Source of the DNA: Devosia crocina
Lineage (GTDB): Bacteria > Pseudomonadota > Alphaproteobacteria > Rhizobiales > Devosiaceae
DNA length: 64,000 bases
Assembly: GCF_900116545.1 (NCBI RefSeq)
Contig: NZ_FPCK01000003.1
Span: 186,001-250,000 of the forward strand
Reading direction: 5' to 3'
Part shown: positions 25,324-33,962 of the stretch, piece by piece
Numbering within the stretch: position 1 is the stretch's first letter
How the letters are laid out: every line of letters begins with the position of its first letter
Made by a program: the position numbers and the translations under genes
Notes under the pieces: model-generated
The model's database searches: none
What the model saw: only the letters and a program-made list of their open reading frames with translations
Told to the model about the DNA's origin: nothing

Positions 25324-25995
25324 TCAGCTCCTTGCCGTGCGCCAGCGGCTGACATAGGCCTCGAGCGTGCGCATCATGGCGGTCAGCACCAGCGCCATGC
25401 CGAAATAGGTCACGAGCAGCATGGAATAGATGGTGGTGCTGTCCTGGGTGAAATTGCGGATCTGCTCGGCCCGGAAGGTGAGATCACCGAGGCTGATCAG
25501 AGACACGAGCGCGGTGTCCTTCAGGTTCTGCACCGCCAGATTGCCGAACGAGGGCATCATCTCGGGAATGGCCTGGGGAATGGTGATGGTGCGCAGCGTC
25601 TGGCGCGGCGTGAAATTGAGCGCGCGGCCCGCTTCGTGCTGATCCTTGTGCACCGCCGCGATGGCGCCGCGCACCACTTCGGCGCCATAGGCCCCGATAT
25701 TGAGGCTGAGCGCCAGCACCCCGGCAACCACCGGCGGCAGGCGCAGGTCGATGCCGATCGCCATGCCGGCGAGGGGCAGCGCGAAATAGAGCCAGAACAG
25801 CTGCACCAGCAGCGACGTGCCGCGGAACACCTCGATATAGGCAATCGAAATTGCCCGTATCGCGAGGTTCGAGCTGAGCTTGCCGATGCCGGCGCCGAAC
25901 GCCAGGATGGCGCCGAAAACGGTGGAATATGCGGTCAGCTGGATCGTGACCCATGCCCCCTCCATCAGGGGGCCGAAATATTCGGTCCAGTGCAT
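25324..25995 (-). CDS. ehuC: Ectoine/hydroxyectoine ABC transporter permease EhuC
   Basis: A 223-residue permease paired with EhuD. It has EVFRGTSLLVQLFWLYFALP near residue 55 and the EAA loop HEAGRALNFTPRQTLRTITIPQAIPEMMPSFGNLAVQ. AAGGA precedes the ATG at 25995. It is separated from ehuB by 84 bp holding a stable hairpin. Confidence 0.92.
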   Translation of the reverse strand: MHWTEYFGPLMEGAWVTIQLTAYSTVFGAILAFGAGIGKLSSNLAIRAISIAYIEVFRGTSLLVQLFWLYFALPLAGMAIGIDLRLPPVVAGVLALSLNIGAYGAEVVRGAIAAVHKDQHEAGRALNFTPRQTLRTITIPQAIPEMMPSFGNLAVQNLKDTALVSLISLGDLTFRAEQIRNFTQDSTTIYSMLLVTYFGMALVLTAMMRTLEAYVSRWRTARS

Positions 25996-26026
25996 GAACG
26001 GTCCTTCGGACTATGTTGAAACGCGT

Positions 26027-26056
26027 CTTGGGCGGGCGCCGGAGCACCCGCCCGAG
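26027..26056 (-). other. Hairpin between ehuB and ehuC
   Basis: Arms CTTGGGCGGG and CCCGCCCGAG form a 10-bp stem (one G-T pair) with a 10-nt loop. There is no T-run. Hairpins just after a binding-protein gene commonly protect its mRNA and keep it more abundant than the permease mRNA. Confidence 0.7.
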
Positions 26057-26079
26057 ACAAGGCTTTTCGCGCTGGCCGC

Positions 26080-26946
26080 TTACTGAGCGGCGCAGAGCTC
26101 TTCGGTGGTGCGCTGAGCCGACCCGTCGACATCGGACTGGGTGAAGCCATAGCCGGTCAGGATCTCGGCCCATTCGGGCGTCGCCTTGACTTCGGCCAGC
26201 GCCTCGTTGACGGCATCGCGCAGCTCTTCATTGCCCGAAGCGAAGGTGAACCCGCCCCAGGAGCGCACTTCGGCCCCATCGATCACCGGATCGGTGAATT
26301 CGCTCGCCACTTCCACGCCGTCGTTCTGGTCGGCAAGGCCGCTCGCGGTCAGGCTCGTTGCCGCATAGGCATCGGCGCGTCCCGTCGCCACGGTCGAAAT
26401 GGCGTCGGCATTGGCCGCAATGGTCACGAGATTGGCTTCATCAACGCCCAGCTTCTGCATCATCTCGAGCTGGTCGGCGCCCGCCATGATGGCGACGCGC
26501 AGCTCGGGATTGTCGGCAAAGTCGGAATAGGCGTGAATATCCTTGGGATTGCCGGCCGCCACCAGGAGGCCCTCGCCATAAGAGGTGTTGGGCTCGGAAA
26601 ACAGCACCTGCTGGCACCGGTCGGGCAGGATCGCCATTTCGGCGGCCACCATGTCGAAGCGGTCGGCCTGAAGGCCGGGGATCAGCGAGGAGAAATTGGT
26701 GCTCACCCACTCGATGTTTTCAACGCCCAGCTTTTCCATGATGGCCTTGGCGACATCGGGTCCGGCCCCGAGCGCGGCGCCGGTCGGATCCACATAGCCG
26801 TAGGGAATTTCGTTCGCCACGGCGATGCGGATCGATCCCTGTTCCTGGATCTGGGCCAGCGAAGCGGCGCTGACGGCGGTGGATGCAAGAGCCGAAGCGG
26901 CGATGGCGGACAGCGCCATGACGGCGGTTTTACCGAAACTGGTCAT
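26080..26946 (-). CDS. ehuB: Ectoine/hydroxyectoine periplasmic binding protein EhuB
   Basis: A 288-residue family-3 solute-binding protein. A Sec signal peptide covers about residues 1-28 (TSFGKTAVMALSAIAASALA, cleavage near VSAASLA). The mature N-terminus SIRIAVANEIPYGYVDPTG and MVAAEMAILPDRCQQVLFSEP carry aromatic and acidic ligand residues typical of EhuB. The ATG at 26946 has AAGGAG upstream; an 18-residue extension is unlikely. It is first gene of ehuBCDA, downstream of a terminator that separates it from the ect genes. Confidence 0.92.
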   Translation of the reverse strand: MTSFGKTAVMALSAIAASALASTAVSAASLAQIQEQGSIRIAVANEIPYGYVDPTGAALGAGPDVAKAIMEKLGVENIEWVSTNFSSLIPGLQADRFDMVAAEMAILPDRCQQVLFSEPNTSYGEGLLVAAGNPKDIHAYSDFADNPELRVAIMAGADQLEMMQKLGVDEANLVTIAANADAISTVATGRADAYAATSLTASGLADQNDGVEVASEFTDPVIDGAEVRSWGGFTFASGNEELRDAVNEALAEVKATPEWAEILTGYGFTQSDVDGSAQRTTEELCAAQ

Positions 26947-26980
26947 GTGTGTTCTCCTTGAGAAGTGGTCTTGGGGCATG

Positions 26981-27012
26981 AAAAACCGGCTGCTGCCCAT
27001 CCCTGCAGCCGG
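26981..27012 (-). terminator. Intrinsic terminator between ask and ehuB
   Basis: The stem CCGGCTGC/GCAGCCGG with an 11-nt loop is followed by five T on the minus strand. It lies between the ask stop (27020) and the ehuB start (26946), so most transcripts of the ect unit should end here. Confidence 0.85.
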
Positions 27013-27019
27013 CGTGGGT

Positions 27020-28477
27020 TCAGGCGGCGGCGTGCAGCCGGGTTTCCGGAGCCTCGGCCCAGTCCTCGATCAGGCCCTTGTGGAGAGCCGCGATGGTGGC
27101 TTCGAACTGGTCCTGCTCGACGATCACCTGCAGGTCGACCTTGCGCAGCAGGTCATGAACGCCCAGCGGCTCGATGCCGGCCTGCCCCAGTGCCGCGATG
27201 GCCTTGGTGAGCACCTTGGGCGAGGACAGGTCACGCCCGATGGCGGAAACGAGGGCAACCTTGCGCAACGCGATCTCGGCCGTGGGGAAGCGGGCGAAAA
27301 GATCTGCCTCGACCCGCTTGATCGCCTTCATCGACCCCTTCAGATAGTGGATGATTGTGTTGGCATTGGAGGTCTTGGCGATGATCCAGACCTTGTGGCG
27401 CTTGAGCGCTTCGAGGATCTCGGCGTCATAGCCCTTCACCCCCACCATGTCCTGGTCGTAGAATTCGAAGGCGTAAACGTTCTTGAGCCCGGTCACGATC
27501 TCGACCCGCGAGGCTTCGGCCGCAAGATCGGCCCGGATCACCGTGCCGGGATGCTCAGGCTCGAAGGCGTTCTTGACGCGCAGGGGAATGCCGGCCTGGC
27601 GCAGGCTCTTGGCGGCACGCGGATGGATCGCTTCCATGCCCATATTGGAAAGTTGGTCGGCGACATCGTAATTGGTTTGCCCGATGACGCGCACCGCATC
27701 GGGTGAGACCAGCCGCGGATCGGCGCTGGAAAGATGAAATTCCTTGTGAATGATCGCTTCGCGCGCCTTGGTGACGACCGTCAGCCGCGACAGTGTCACT
27801 TCCGAATAGCCCCGGTCATAGGTGCCCATCAGCGTTTCGCTGCATTGGGCATAACCGGTCACGATCGGCAGTTCGCGCGCCAGGTCCACATCGGCCATGG
27901 CCCGCTCGATGGCTTCGTCGAGCGCGTAGTGTCCCGCCTCGCGCCAGCCGGTCAGGTCGATCATGCGCGCGCGCACACCCCTCAAGTTGAGCAGCAATGC
28001 GGTGTTGAAAGCTGAATGGGCTTCCCCCAGCGAAGCCAGCATTTCCCGCACCGTCAGCAGATGCTGCTGCAGCTGGAAATGGCCGAAGGAACAGAGCCGC
28101 TGCAGGTCGATCAGGCACGAGCGCACGCCCTCGACGCGTTCGCGCGCAAAGCGATTGGCCGATTGGCGCGCGCTTTCATCGGCAAAGATGCGCGCGTTAT
28201 GCTCGTACATTTTGTCGGCAACCGCTGTCAGCGCGTCGCCCCAACCCCAGCCACTCTCTGCACTGGCAAAAAGGGCATAGACGCCTGGCTTGCCAGATTT
28301 CTTGTGTTCCAAAAGCTCGTCCGTCATGCCCGCATATGCCGAGACGACGAATATGCGCTGATAAAGCGCATCGCCCTGACGGTCTCCGATCAAGACGGTT
28401 TTCAGCAGTTCATCGGTACGGGACATGGAGGTGCCGCCGATTTTCTCGACGGTGTGGCGTGGGGTATCGATAGTCAT
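27020..28477 (-). CDS. ask_ect: Ectoine-pathway aspartate kinase (Ask_Ect)
   Basis: A 485-residue aspartokinase that makes aspartyl phosphate for ectoine. The kinase N-terminus is VEKIGGTSMSR, with the substrate loop in LPIVTGYAQCSETLMGTYDRGYSEVTLSRL. The C-terminal ACT regions (VEIVTGLKNVYAFEFYDQDMVG and KVALVSAIGRDL) are those of the feedback-relaxed Ask_Ect class found in ect operons. It differs from the general LysC type in the long region at residues 50-150. It follows ectD by 72 bp with a small hairpin in between. Confidence 0.94.
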   Translation of the reverse strand: MTIDTPRHTVEKIGGTSMSRTDELLKTVLIGDRQGDALYQRIFVVSAYAGMTDELLEHKKSGKPGVYALFASAESGWGWGDALTAVADKMYEHNARIFADESARQSANRFARERVEGVRSCLIDLQRLCSFGHFQLQQHLLTVREMLASLGEAHSAFNTALLLNLRGVRARMIDLTGWREAGHYALDEAIERAMADVDLARELPIVTGYAQCSETLMGTYDRGYSEVTLSRLTVVTKAREAIIHKEFHLSSADPRLVSPDAVRVIGQTNYDVADQLSNMGMEAIHPRAAKSLRQAGIPLRVKNAFEPEHPGTVIRADLAAEASRVEIVTGLKNVYAFEFYDQDMVGVKGYDAEILEALKRHKVWIIAKTSNANTIIHYLKGSMKAIKRVEADLFARFPTAEIALRKVALVSAIGRDLSSPKVLTKAIAALGQAGIEPLGVHDLLRKVDLQVIVEQDQFEATIAALHKGLIEDWAEAPETRLHAAA

Positions 28478-28490
28478 GCAGTCTCCAGCC

Positions 28491-28507
28491 GCTCCCCTTT
28501 GGGGAGC
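28491..28507. other. Small hairpin between ectD and ask
   Basis: The stem GCTCCCC/GGGGAGC with a 3-nt loop lies 14 bp upstream of the ask start. There is no T-run. It may affect relative translation of ask, or be incidental. Confidence 0.5.
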
Positions 28508-28549
28508 AGAGCTATTGGTCTTGAACGGGCGAAGGTCCGGGTCGGCGCC

Positions 28550-29479
28550 TCAGCCGATCTTGCCCGCCTCGATCGCGATCGGGCCTTCGGGATCGCGCGA
28601 ACTGAGAAAAGCGGGGCGCGGCGCCTTGGCGGCAAAGGGCGCCACCACCCGGTTGGACCAGGCATTGTAGACGAAGAAGGCGTTCGAGCGCGGGAAGGGT
28701 GTGATATTGCCGTTCGAGCCATGCATGGTGTTGCAATCGAACAGCACAACCGTGCCGGCCTTGCCCGAGGCATATTCGATGCCGTGCTCGCGCGCCATCT
28801 TGGCCAGCGCATCGTGCGAGGGCACACCGATTTCCTGCTTCTTGAGCGAGGTCTTGTGGTTGTCCTCGGGTGTCTCACCGGCGCAGGCGACAAAGCGCTT
28901 GTGGGTCCCCGGCATCAGCATCAACGGACCGTTGAGCGCATCATTGTCCGTGAGCAGGATCGAGGCCGAAATCGCCCGCATGCGCGGCATGCCGTCTTCG
29001 GCGTGCCAGGTTTCAAAATCCGAGTGCCAGTAGAATTCCTTGCCGGTAAAGCCGGGCTTGTAGTTGAGGCGCGACTGATGGAGGTAAACCTCGTCGTCAA
29101 GGAGGAAGCTGACCGCTCCGGCCACGCGCCGGTCACGCGCCAGCCGGTTGAAGAGCGCATTTTCCTCGTCGAGCCGGAACACTGTGCGCACTTCGTTCGA
29201 GCCGGGCTCGGTGATCACATTGTCTTCGGCGATCCCTGCCTCGCCCGAGCGCATATGCGCGCTTTCGCGCTGCAGCGCCGCGACCTCGGCCGGAGTGAAC
29301 ACATCACGCAGGATCAGAAAGCCGTTCTTTTCAAAGCTCTCGGTCTGGGCGCGGGTCAGCGGGGCTTCGGGCGTCCACTTGCCCCAGACGACAGGGTCCT
29401 TGCGATCGGTCCATTTTTCGTTCGGGAGGCGGGTTGGGTAGTCATCGTGATTGGCGGCGTCGAAAGCTGACTGTGTCAT
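28550..29479 (-). CDS. ectD: Ectoine hydroxylase EctD
   Basis: A 309-residue Fe(II)/2-oxoglutarate dioxygenase that converts ectoine to 5-hydroxyectoine. The EctD consensus is intact: FYWHSDFETWHAEDGMPRMRA supplies the His-x-Asp iron ligands, and FDCNTMHGSNGNITPFPRSN supplies the distal His and the 2-oxoglutarate-binding Arg. The length is normal. It is in the ectABC-ectD-ask order common in alphaproteobacteria. Confidence 0.96.
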   Translation of the reverse strand: MTQSAFDAANHDDYPTRLPNEKWTDRKDPVVWGKWTPEAPLTRAQTESFEKNGFLILRDVFTPAEVAALQRESAHMRSGEAGIAEDNVITEPGSNEVRTVFRLDEENALFNRLARDRRVAGAVSFLLDDEVYLHQSRLNYKPGFTGKEFYWHSDFETWHAEDGMPRMRAISASILLTDNDALNGPLMLMPGTHKRFVACAGETPEDNHKTSLKKQEIGVPSHDALAKMAREHGIEYASGKAGTVVLFDCNTMHGSNGNITPFPRSNAFFVYNAWSNRVVAPFAAKAPRPAFLSSRDPEGPIAIEAGKIG

Positions 29480-29515
29480 GGTCTCGCCTTTCAGTTCAGA
29501 GTTTGGGAATGACGC

Positions 29516-29908
29516 TCAGGCGTCTTCGGGTGCCGGGGCGTAGGAGCCATCCTCGCGGTGCACTTCCGTGCCGGTGACCGGCGGATTGAAGCAGCACGCC
29601 ATCACCATCTCGCTCTTGGCCGAGAGGCGATGCTTATCGTTGAGATTGAGCGCGTACATCACGCCCGGCCGGATCTGGTGCACCGTGCCGGTATCGAGTT
29701 CCTCGATCTGACCCTCGCCCGAGATGCAGTAAACGCTCTCGAAATGGTGCTTGTAGTGGAACACATGGCTCGTGCCGGCATGGATGCGGGTGATGTGGAA
29801 CGAAAAGCCCATCTGGTCGCCGGCCAGCAACAGGCGCGTGCTGTCCCAGCCATCGGCGTTGACAAGGCGATCGCCGAGGCGAGCGGATTCAAGATCACGA
29901 ACGATCAT
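29516..29908 (-). CDS. ectC: L-ectoine synthase EctC
   Basis: A 130-residue cupin that closes N-gamma-acetyl-diaminobutyrate into ectoine. Cupin motifs are [19 protein letters not shown] and [23 protein letters not shown], and the C-terminal CCFNPPVTG is present. Length matches the family. It follows ectB by 10 nt. Confidence 0.96.
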   Translation of the reverse strand: MIVRDLESARLGDRLVNADGWDSTRLLLAGDQMGFSFHITRIHAGTSHVFHYKHHFESVYCISGEGQIEELDTGTVHQIRPGVMYALNLNDKHRLSAKSEMVMACCFNPPVTGTEVHREDGSYAPAPEDA

Positions 29909-29918
29909 GAGAGGTCTC

Positions 29919-31208
29919 CTATTCGGCTGCCGCGCGGCGCGACCCCAGGACCGCGTCGAACGCGCTTTCCATGATGTCGAGGCCAGCGGTCAGCTGTTCG
30001 AGGGAAATGGTGAGCGGACAGAGCACCTTGACCACTTCGTCAAAGCTGCCCGAGGTTTCGATGATCAGGCCCTTCGCGAAGCAGGCCTTGCAGATGGCGG
30101 CGGCATGTTCGCCCGAGCCGGCATCGATCCCCACCATCATGCCGCGCCCCTTGGTGCTCAGCCCATGGTCTTCGGCAATGGCGGCAAGGCGCTCGCCGAG
30201 ATAACGGGCCTTTTCGCCCACTTCACTCATGAACCGGTCGTCGGACCAGAACTTTTCGAGCGCCGCGGCGGCGGTCACGAACGCATGGTTGTTGCCGCGG
30301 AACGTGCCATTGTGCTCAGCCGGCTTCCAGATGTCGTGCTCGGGCTTGATCAGCGTCAGGGCAAGCGGCAGCCCCATCCCCGAAAGCGACTTGGCCATGG
30401 TGACGATATCGGGGTCGAGCCCCATGCCGTCGAACGAGAAGAAGCCGCCCGTGCGCCCGCATCCGGCCTGGATATCGTCGATGATAAAGAGCGCGCCATG
30501 GCTGCGGGCGAGCGCCTGGACCTTCTTGAGCCATCCGGCCGAGGCGGCATTGAGCCCGCCTTCGCCCTGCACCGTTTCGACGATGATCGCGGCGGGCGCA
30601 TCCACCCCGCTCGAGGGGTCGCTCAGCATGCGCTCAAGCAGGTCCGCCGTATCGATCTCGGGGCCATGGTAGCCATCATAGGCCGCGCGCGTCACGCCCG
30701 AGAGCGGGGTCGCCGCGCCGCCGCGATGCTTGCCATTACCGGTGGCCGCCAGCGCCCCCAGCGTCACGCCATGGAAGCCATTGGTGAAGGAGATGATATT
30801 GGTGCGGCCGGTCACCTTGCGCGCCAGCTTCATCGCCGCCTCGACCGCATTGGCTCCGGTGGGTCCGGTGAACTGGAGCTGATGCTTCATGCCGCGCGGC
30901 CGCAGGATCAGCCGCTCGAAACTGGCGAGAAACTGCTCCTTGGCATCGGTGAACATGTCGAGCCCATGCGCGATCCCGTCATTGGATACATATTCGATCA
31001 GCGCCGCCTTGAGATCGGGATCGTTGTGCCCATAGTTGAGCGAGGAGCAGCCGGAAAGAAAGTCGGTATAGGCCTTGCCATCGGTATCGTAGATGGTCGC
31101 ACCCAGCGCGCGATCGAACACTTTGGGGAAGCTGCGGGAATAGGACCGGACACGGCTTTCGACGCGCTCGAAGGTGTTGATGGGCGTGATGGAAGTCGGC
31201 GTGGCCAT
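29919..31208 (-). CDS. ectB: Diaminobutyrate-2-oxoglutarate aminotransferase EctB
   Basis: A 429-residue class III PLP aminotransferase that makes L-2,4-diaminobutyrate from aspartate semialdehyde. Visible are the cofactor loop [60 protein letters not shown] and the Schiff-base lysine in [12 protein letters not shown]. The start begins 50 nt after the ectA stop. It is second gene of the ectoine operon. Confidence 0.96.
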   Translation of the reverse strand: MATPTSITPINTFERVESRVRSYSRSFPKVFDRALGATIYDTDGKAYTDFLSGCSSLNYGHNDPDLKAALIEYVSNDGIAHGLDMFTDAKEQFLASFERLILRPRGMKHQLQFTGPTGANAVEAAMKLARKVTGRTNIISFTNGFHGVTLGALAATGNGKHRGGAATPLSGVTRAAYDGYHGPEIDTADLLERMLSDPSSGVDAPAAIIVETVQGEGGLNAASAGWLKKVQALARSHGALFIIDDIQAGCGRTGGFFSFDGMGLDPDIVTMAKSLSGMGLPLALTLIKPEHDIWKPAEHNGTFRGNNHAFVTAAAALEKFWSDDRFMSEVGEKARYLGERLAAIAEDHGLSTKGRGMMVGIDAGSGEHAAAICKACFAKGLIIETSGSFDEVVKVLCPLTISLEQLTAGLDIMESAFDAVLGSRRAAAE

Positions 31209-31258
31209 GGAAAAACGTCTCCTGGACGTGGATAGTCAAAGGGAAAGGCTGAAAGGGA

Positions 31259-31834
31259 TCAGGCGCTGGTCAGCGCCGCCGCCATCTCGGAATTGAAGGG
31301 GCCGATGCTGACGCCATATTCGCTGGCGTGCCGGCCGCCGAAATGAGCGTCCCGATCGAAATGCTCGGTCTGGCGCAGCTGCGCCTTGAGGCGTCGGGCA
31401 ATGCCGGTAAAAAGCGCCCAGCTCGGTGCATTGTCATGCGTAATGGTGCAGGCCAGCTTTTCGACGCCCCGGCAGGCGGGCCGCGCCAACACATCGCCGA
31501 CAAGACGCCGTCCGAGCCCCTGCCCGCGCGCCGCTTCACCCACGCAAATCTGCCAGACGAAAAGCGTGTCCTTCTCCTCGGGCGGGATATAGGCCGAGAC
31601 CCAGCCGACCACCTGATCACCCATTTCGGCGATGGCGCAGGTGGAGGCGAAGTGGGACGCTTGCAGGAGATTGCAGTAGAGCGAATTGGTGTCGAGCGAA
31701 CCCGACGCCGCGATCAGCGACCACACGGCCGCCCCATCGGTGCTGACGGGCGCCCGAATGGCGATCTCGGGATTGGCTATGGACTGCCGGTAAAGGGCAC
31801 CGGCGTCGAACAGAGCTGAATTGCCGTAAATCAT
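31259..31834 (-). CDS. ectA: Diaminobutyrate acetyltransferase EctA
   Basis: A GNAT enzyme, 191 residues from the ATG at 31834, that acetylates diaminobutyrate. The acetyl-CoA loop is GEAARGQGLGRRLVGDVL, and the family motifs are LDTNSLYCNLLQASHFASTCAIAE and FVWQICVG near the middle. The start is not firm: no clear ribosome site precedes 31834, and an in-frame GTG at 31876 would add 14 residues. The AT-rich stretch upstream (31842-31870) looks like promoter sequence, which favours the ATG. It is first gene of ectABC-ectD-ask. Confidence 0.93.
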   Translation of the reverse strand: MIYGNSALFDAGALYRQSIANPEIAIRAPVSTDGAAVWSLIAASGSLDTNSLYCNLLQASHFASTCAIAEMGDQVVGWVSAYIPPEEKDTLFVWQICVGEAARGQGLGRRLVGDVLARPACRGVEKLACTITHDNAPSWALFTGIARRLKAQLRQTEHFDRDAHFGGRHASEYGVSIGPFNSEMAAALTSA

Positions 31835-31965
31835 GGGAAGGAAAGTTAGCTTGTTAAAACTAAATTTCAACCCCACACCTGAAGAAAATGCCCCGGAACC
31901 GCCGCAAAACAGCCCAGATATGTGGGTTTATGTAGCGTTTACGGCTACTTGGACGGAGGGGAACT

Positions 31966-32016
31966 ATGGCAGATTCTTATGCTTCTGCAGCAGGTTCCTT
32001 CGTTTCCAAAAAATAG
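31966..32016 (+). CDS. Possible 16-residue micro-ORF between ectA and ectR
   Basis: The ATG at 31966 follows GGAGGGG (31955-31961) at good spacing and encodes MADSYASAAGSFVSKK before a TAG. The ribosome site is stronger than those of ectA or ectR. It points toward ectR and ends 40-130 nt before it, so it may be a leader peptide or a short protein; it could also be a remnant of a longer gene. Only the Shine-Dalgarno and frame support it. Confidence 0.35.
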   Translation: MADSYASAAGSFVSKK

Positions 32017-32055
32017 TTTAGATGATGCTAAGGATTTCTCAGTGCGCTATCCCGC

Positions 32056-32610
32056 TTGGGTTGCACGCCCTCCGGCGGTACACTGAGCACGGGTGATTTG
32101 CGGAGCCTGGGATTGGAAGAACGGACGAAATCGGCTCTGACGGCCATGCGCAAGATCCTGCGCGCCACCGAGTCGAACGCCAAGCAATTGATGACCGAGA
32201 CCGGCCTGACGCCCTCGCAGCTGATCTTCATGCAGATCCTCGATGGCCAGGCCGAAAAGAGTGCGGGACACGTGGCGAGCCAGATGGGTATTACCCAGGC
32301 CACCACCACCGCGCTCCTGCAAAAGCTCGAGCTTGCCGGCATGATCCAGCGTCGCCGCGGCGAACGCGATCGCCGTCAGGTGCTGCTCTCGCTGACCGAA
32401 AAGGGCCGCAAGGTGCTCGCCATCGCGCCCGATGGCGTCCATGCCCAGTTTCATCAGCAATTCTCCGCGCTCAAGGATTGGGAGCAGATCATGCTCATCG
32501 CCGCGCTCGAACGGGTGGCCGACATGCTGCACACCTCCGACCTCGACGCCGCCGCCATCCTCGACCATACCCCCGAGCTCGCACCCACCCGCACATCGGA
32601 CGTGGAGTAG
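32056..32610 (+). CDS. ectR: MarR-family regulator of ectoine genes (EctR-like)
   Basis: Up to 184 residues. The winged helix spans AGHVASQMGITQATTTALLQKLELAGMIQRRRGERDRRQVLLSLTEKGRKVL, with dimer helices at both ends (TAMRKILRATESNAKQLM and LKDWEQIMLIAALERVADML). The divergent position next to ectA and the KSALTAMRKILRATE start match EctR, a repressor of ect genes in methylotrophs and halophiles. The start is uncertain: TTG at 32056 or 32098, or ATG 32146, are possible, and none has a strong ribosome site. Confidence 0.87.
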   Translation: MGCTPSGGTLSTGDLRSLGLEERTKSALTAMRKILRATESNAKQLMTETGLTPSQLIFMQILDGQAEKSAGHVASQMGITQATTTALLQKLELAGMIQRRRGERDRRQVLLSLTEKGRKVLAIAPDGVHAQFHQQFSALKDWEQIMLIAALERVADMLHTSDLDAAAILDHTPELAPTRTSDVE

Positions 32611-32707
32611 GCGCAAAAGCCTGCCGCCGGCCCCGAGGCGCTTTTCGGTCAGTATCTAGGCAACCAGGGGCAACCCGGCACGTCGGCACGGGGGCGGCAG
32701 ACCGCAT

Positions 32708-33850
32708 CTAGCTCCGCACGCCGTCGCGAACAAAAACCGCGCTGGCAAAAGCGGCCACGGCCTCGTTGTAGGCCTCCGCCCGTTCCAGCATGCCCATGTG
32801 ATTGACCCCGGCAATCTCGATCAGCCGCCCTTCGGCTGCCTCTCCCACGATCGCCTGGCTCGCTTCTGGCTTGGTGACGATATCGGCGGCGCCGGCCACC
32901 GCCAGCACTGGCACCGGCAAATGGGCGAGCACGCCTGTTGCGTCCCAGCGGAACATGGCGAGATTGCCCCGGCAGATACTGCCTTGGCTATTGCGCGTCG
33001 AGAGCAGCGTCACATGCTCGAGCTGGCTGCGTGTGACATAGCGACCGAAGCCGATGCGGTTGCCCAGATGCGCCATGCCGCTGAGATAGCTCTGCCAGGC
33101 GCCCAGCCAGGCGAGCGGCTGAAGCAGGATGGTCAGCCGCATCAGCGGCTCGAGCACCGGCCAGCGCAGCGCCTGCATCAGCCGGGGCAGGATCATGGTG
33201 CGCAAAGGATTGGTATAGGTGGTGTTGAACAGCACCATGCCCCGCACCCTTTGGGCCACGAGATCGGGAAAGTCCCGCGCCAGCGTCTGGATGGTCATGC
33301 CCCCGATACTGTGCCCCACGAGCACGACCCCGGGCGCGCCCGAGCGCTCGATGATGAAGGCGAGACACGCAGCAAAGGTTTCGAGCGAGATCGGCCCGCG
33401 CGACCGGCCGAGCCCCGGCAGGTCCCACACGATCAGCCGGAAATGCTGCCCGAGCTGACGCTTGGCATAGTGCCAGATCGTGCTGTCCATGGACCAGCCA
33501 TGGGTGAGGATGAGCGTCGGCCCATCGGCGCGGCCCAGCGTTTCGATAAAAAGCGTGGTGCCCATCGGTCCCGCGACCTCTTCGCCGGTGCCGCGCGCGG
33601 CCACCGATGGCTCGTCCCGGTCGGGCCGGGCCAGAAGCGGCACGACGACCAGCCGGCCCAGAAACGAGAAGCCGAGAAGCAGAAGGCCGGTCCAGAGCCG
33701 CCAGTCTTCGCGCAGGGGCTCGACATCGCCGTCGGCCCGTTCCACCAGCAGATGTCCGTCATACCAGCTCCAGAGCAGATAAACGGTCGCCGCCAGAAGC
33801 AGCAGCGAGACGAGCGTGGTCAGCACGCGGACGGGAAAAAAGAGGGGCAA
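32708..33850 (-). CDS. Membrane-anchored alpha/beta hydrolase
   Basis: 380 residues. Two TM helices at the N-terminus (near 8-28 and 52-72) anchor an alpha/beta-hydrolase domain. It has the oxyanion region LTHGWSMDSTIWHY, nucleophile Ser in VLVGHSIGGM, the acid in AGAADIVT and the catalytic His in GVNHMGMLE. The substrate is not evident; esterase or lipase-like activity is likely. It is a single gene, convergent with ectR. Confidence 0.85.
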   Translation of the reverse strand: MPLFFPVRVLTTLVSLLLLAATVYLLWSWYDGHLLVERADGDVEPLREDWRLWTGLLLLGFSFLGRLVVVPLLARPDRDEPSVAARGTGEEVAGPMGTTLFIETLGRADGPTLILTHGWSMDSTIWHYAKRQLGQHFRLIVWDLPGLGRSRGPISLETFAACLAFIIERSGAPGVVLVGHSIGGMTIQTLARDFPDLVAQRVRGMVLFNTTYTNPLRTMILPRLMQALRWPVLEPLMRLTILLQPLAWLGAWQSYLSGMAHLGNRIGFGRYVTRSQLEHVTLLSTRNSQGSICRGNLAMFRWDATGVLAHLPVPVLAVAGAADIVTKPEASQAIVGEAAEGRLIEIAGVNHMGMLERAEAYNEAVAAFASAVFVRDGVRS

Positions 33851-33962
33851 GATCGGCTCCGGACGCTTGAGGCATTGGGGGCCAGCTTAATGGTCCTGAC
33901 CCCACCCCGTTCCGGACTCGCGCTTTTGCCGCTCGAACCTTATCACGCCGCTATTTCCCCGC

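Noticed and set aside
31835..32021. A 62-codon plus-strand frame starting opposite the ectA start
   Set aside because: It has no ribosome site and spans promoter-like AT-rich DNA; only the 16-residue frame with GGAGGGG was kept, at low confidence.
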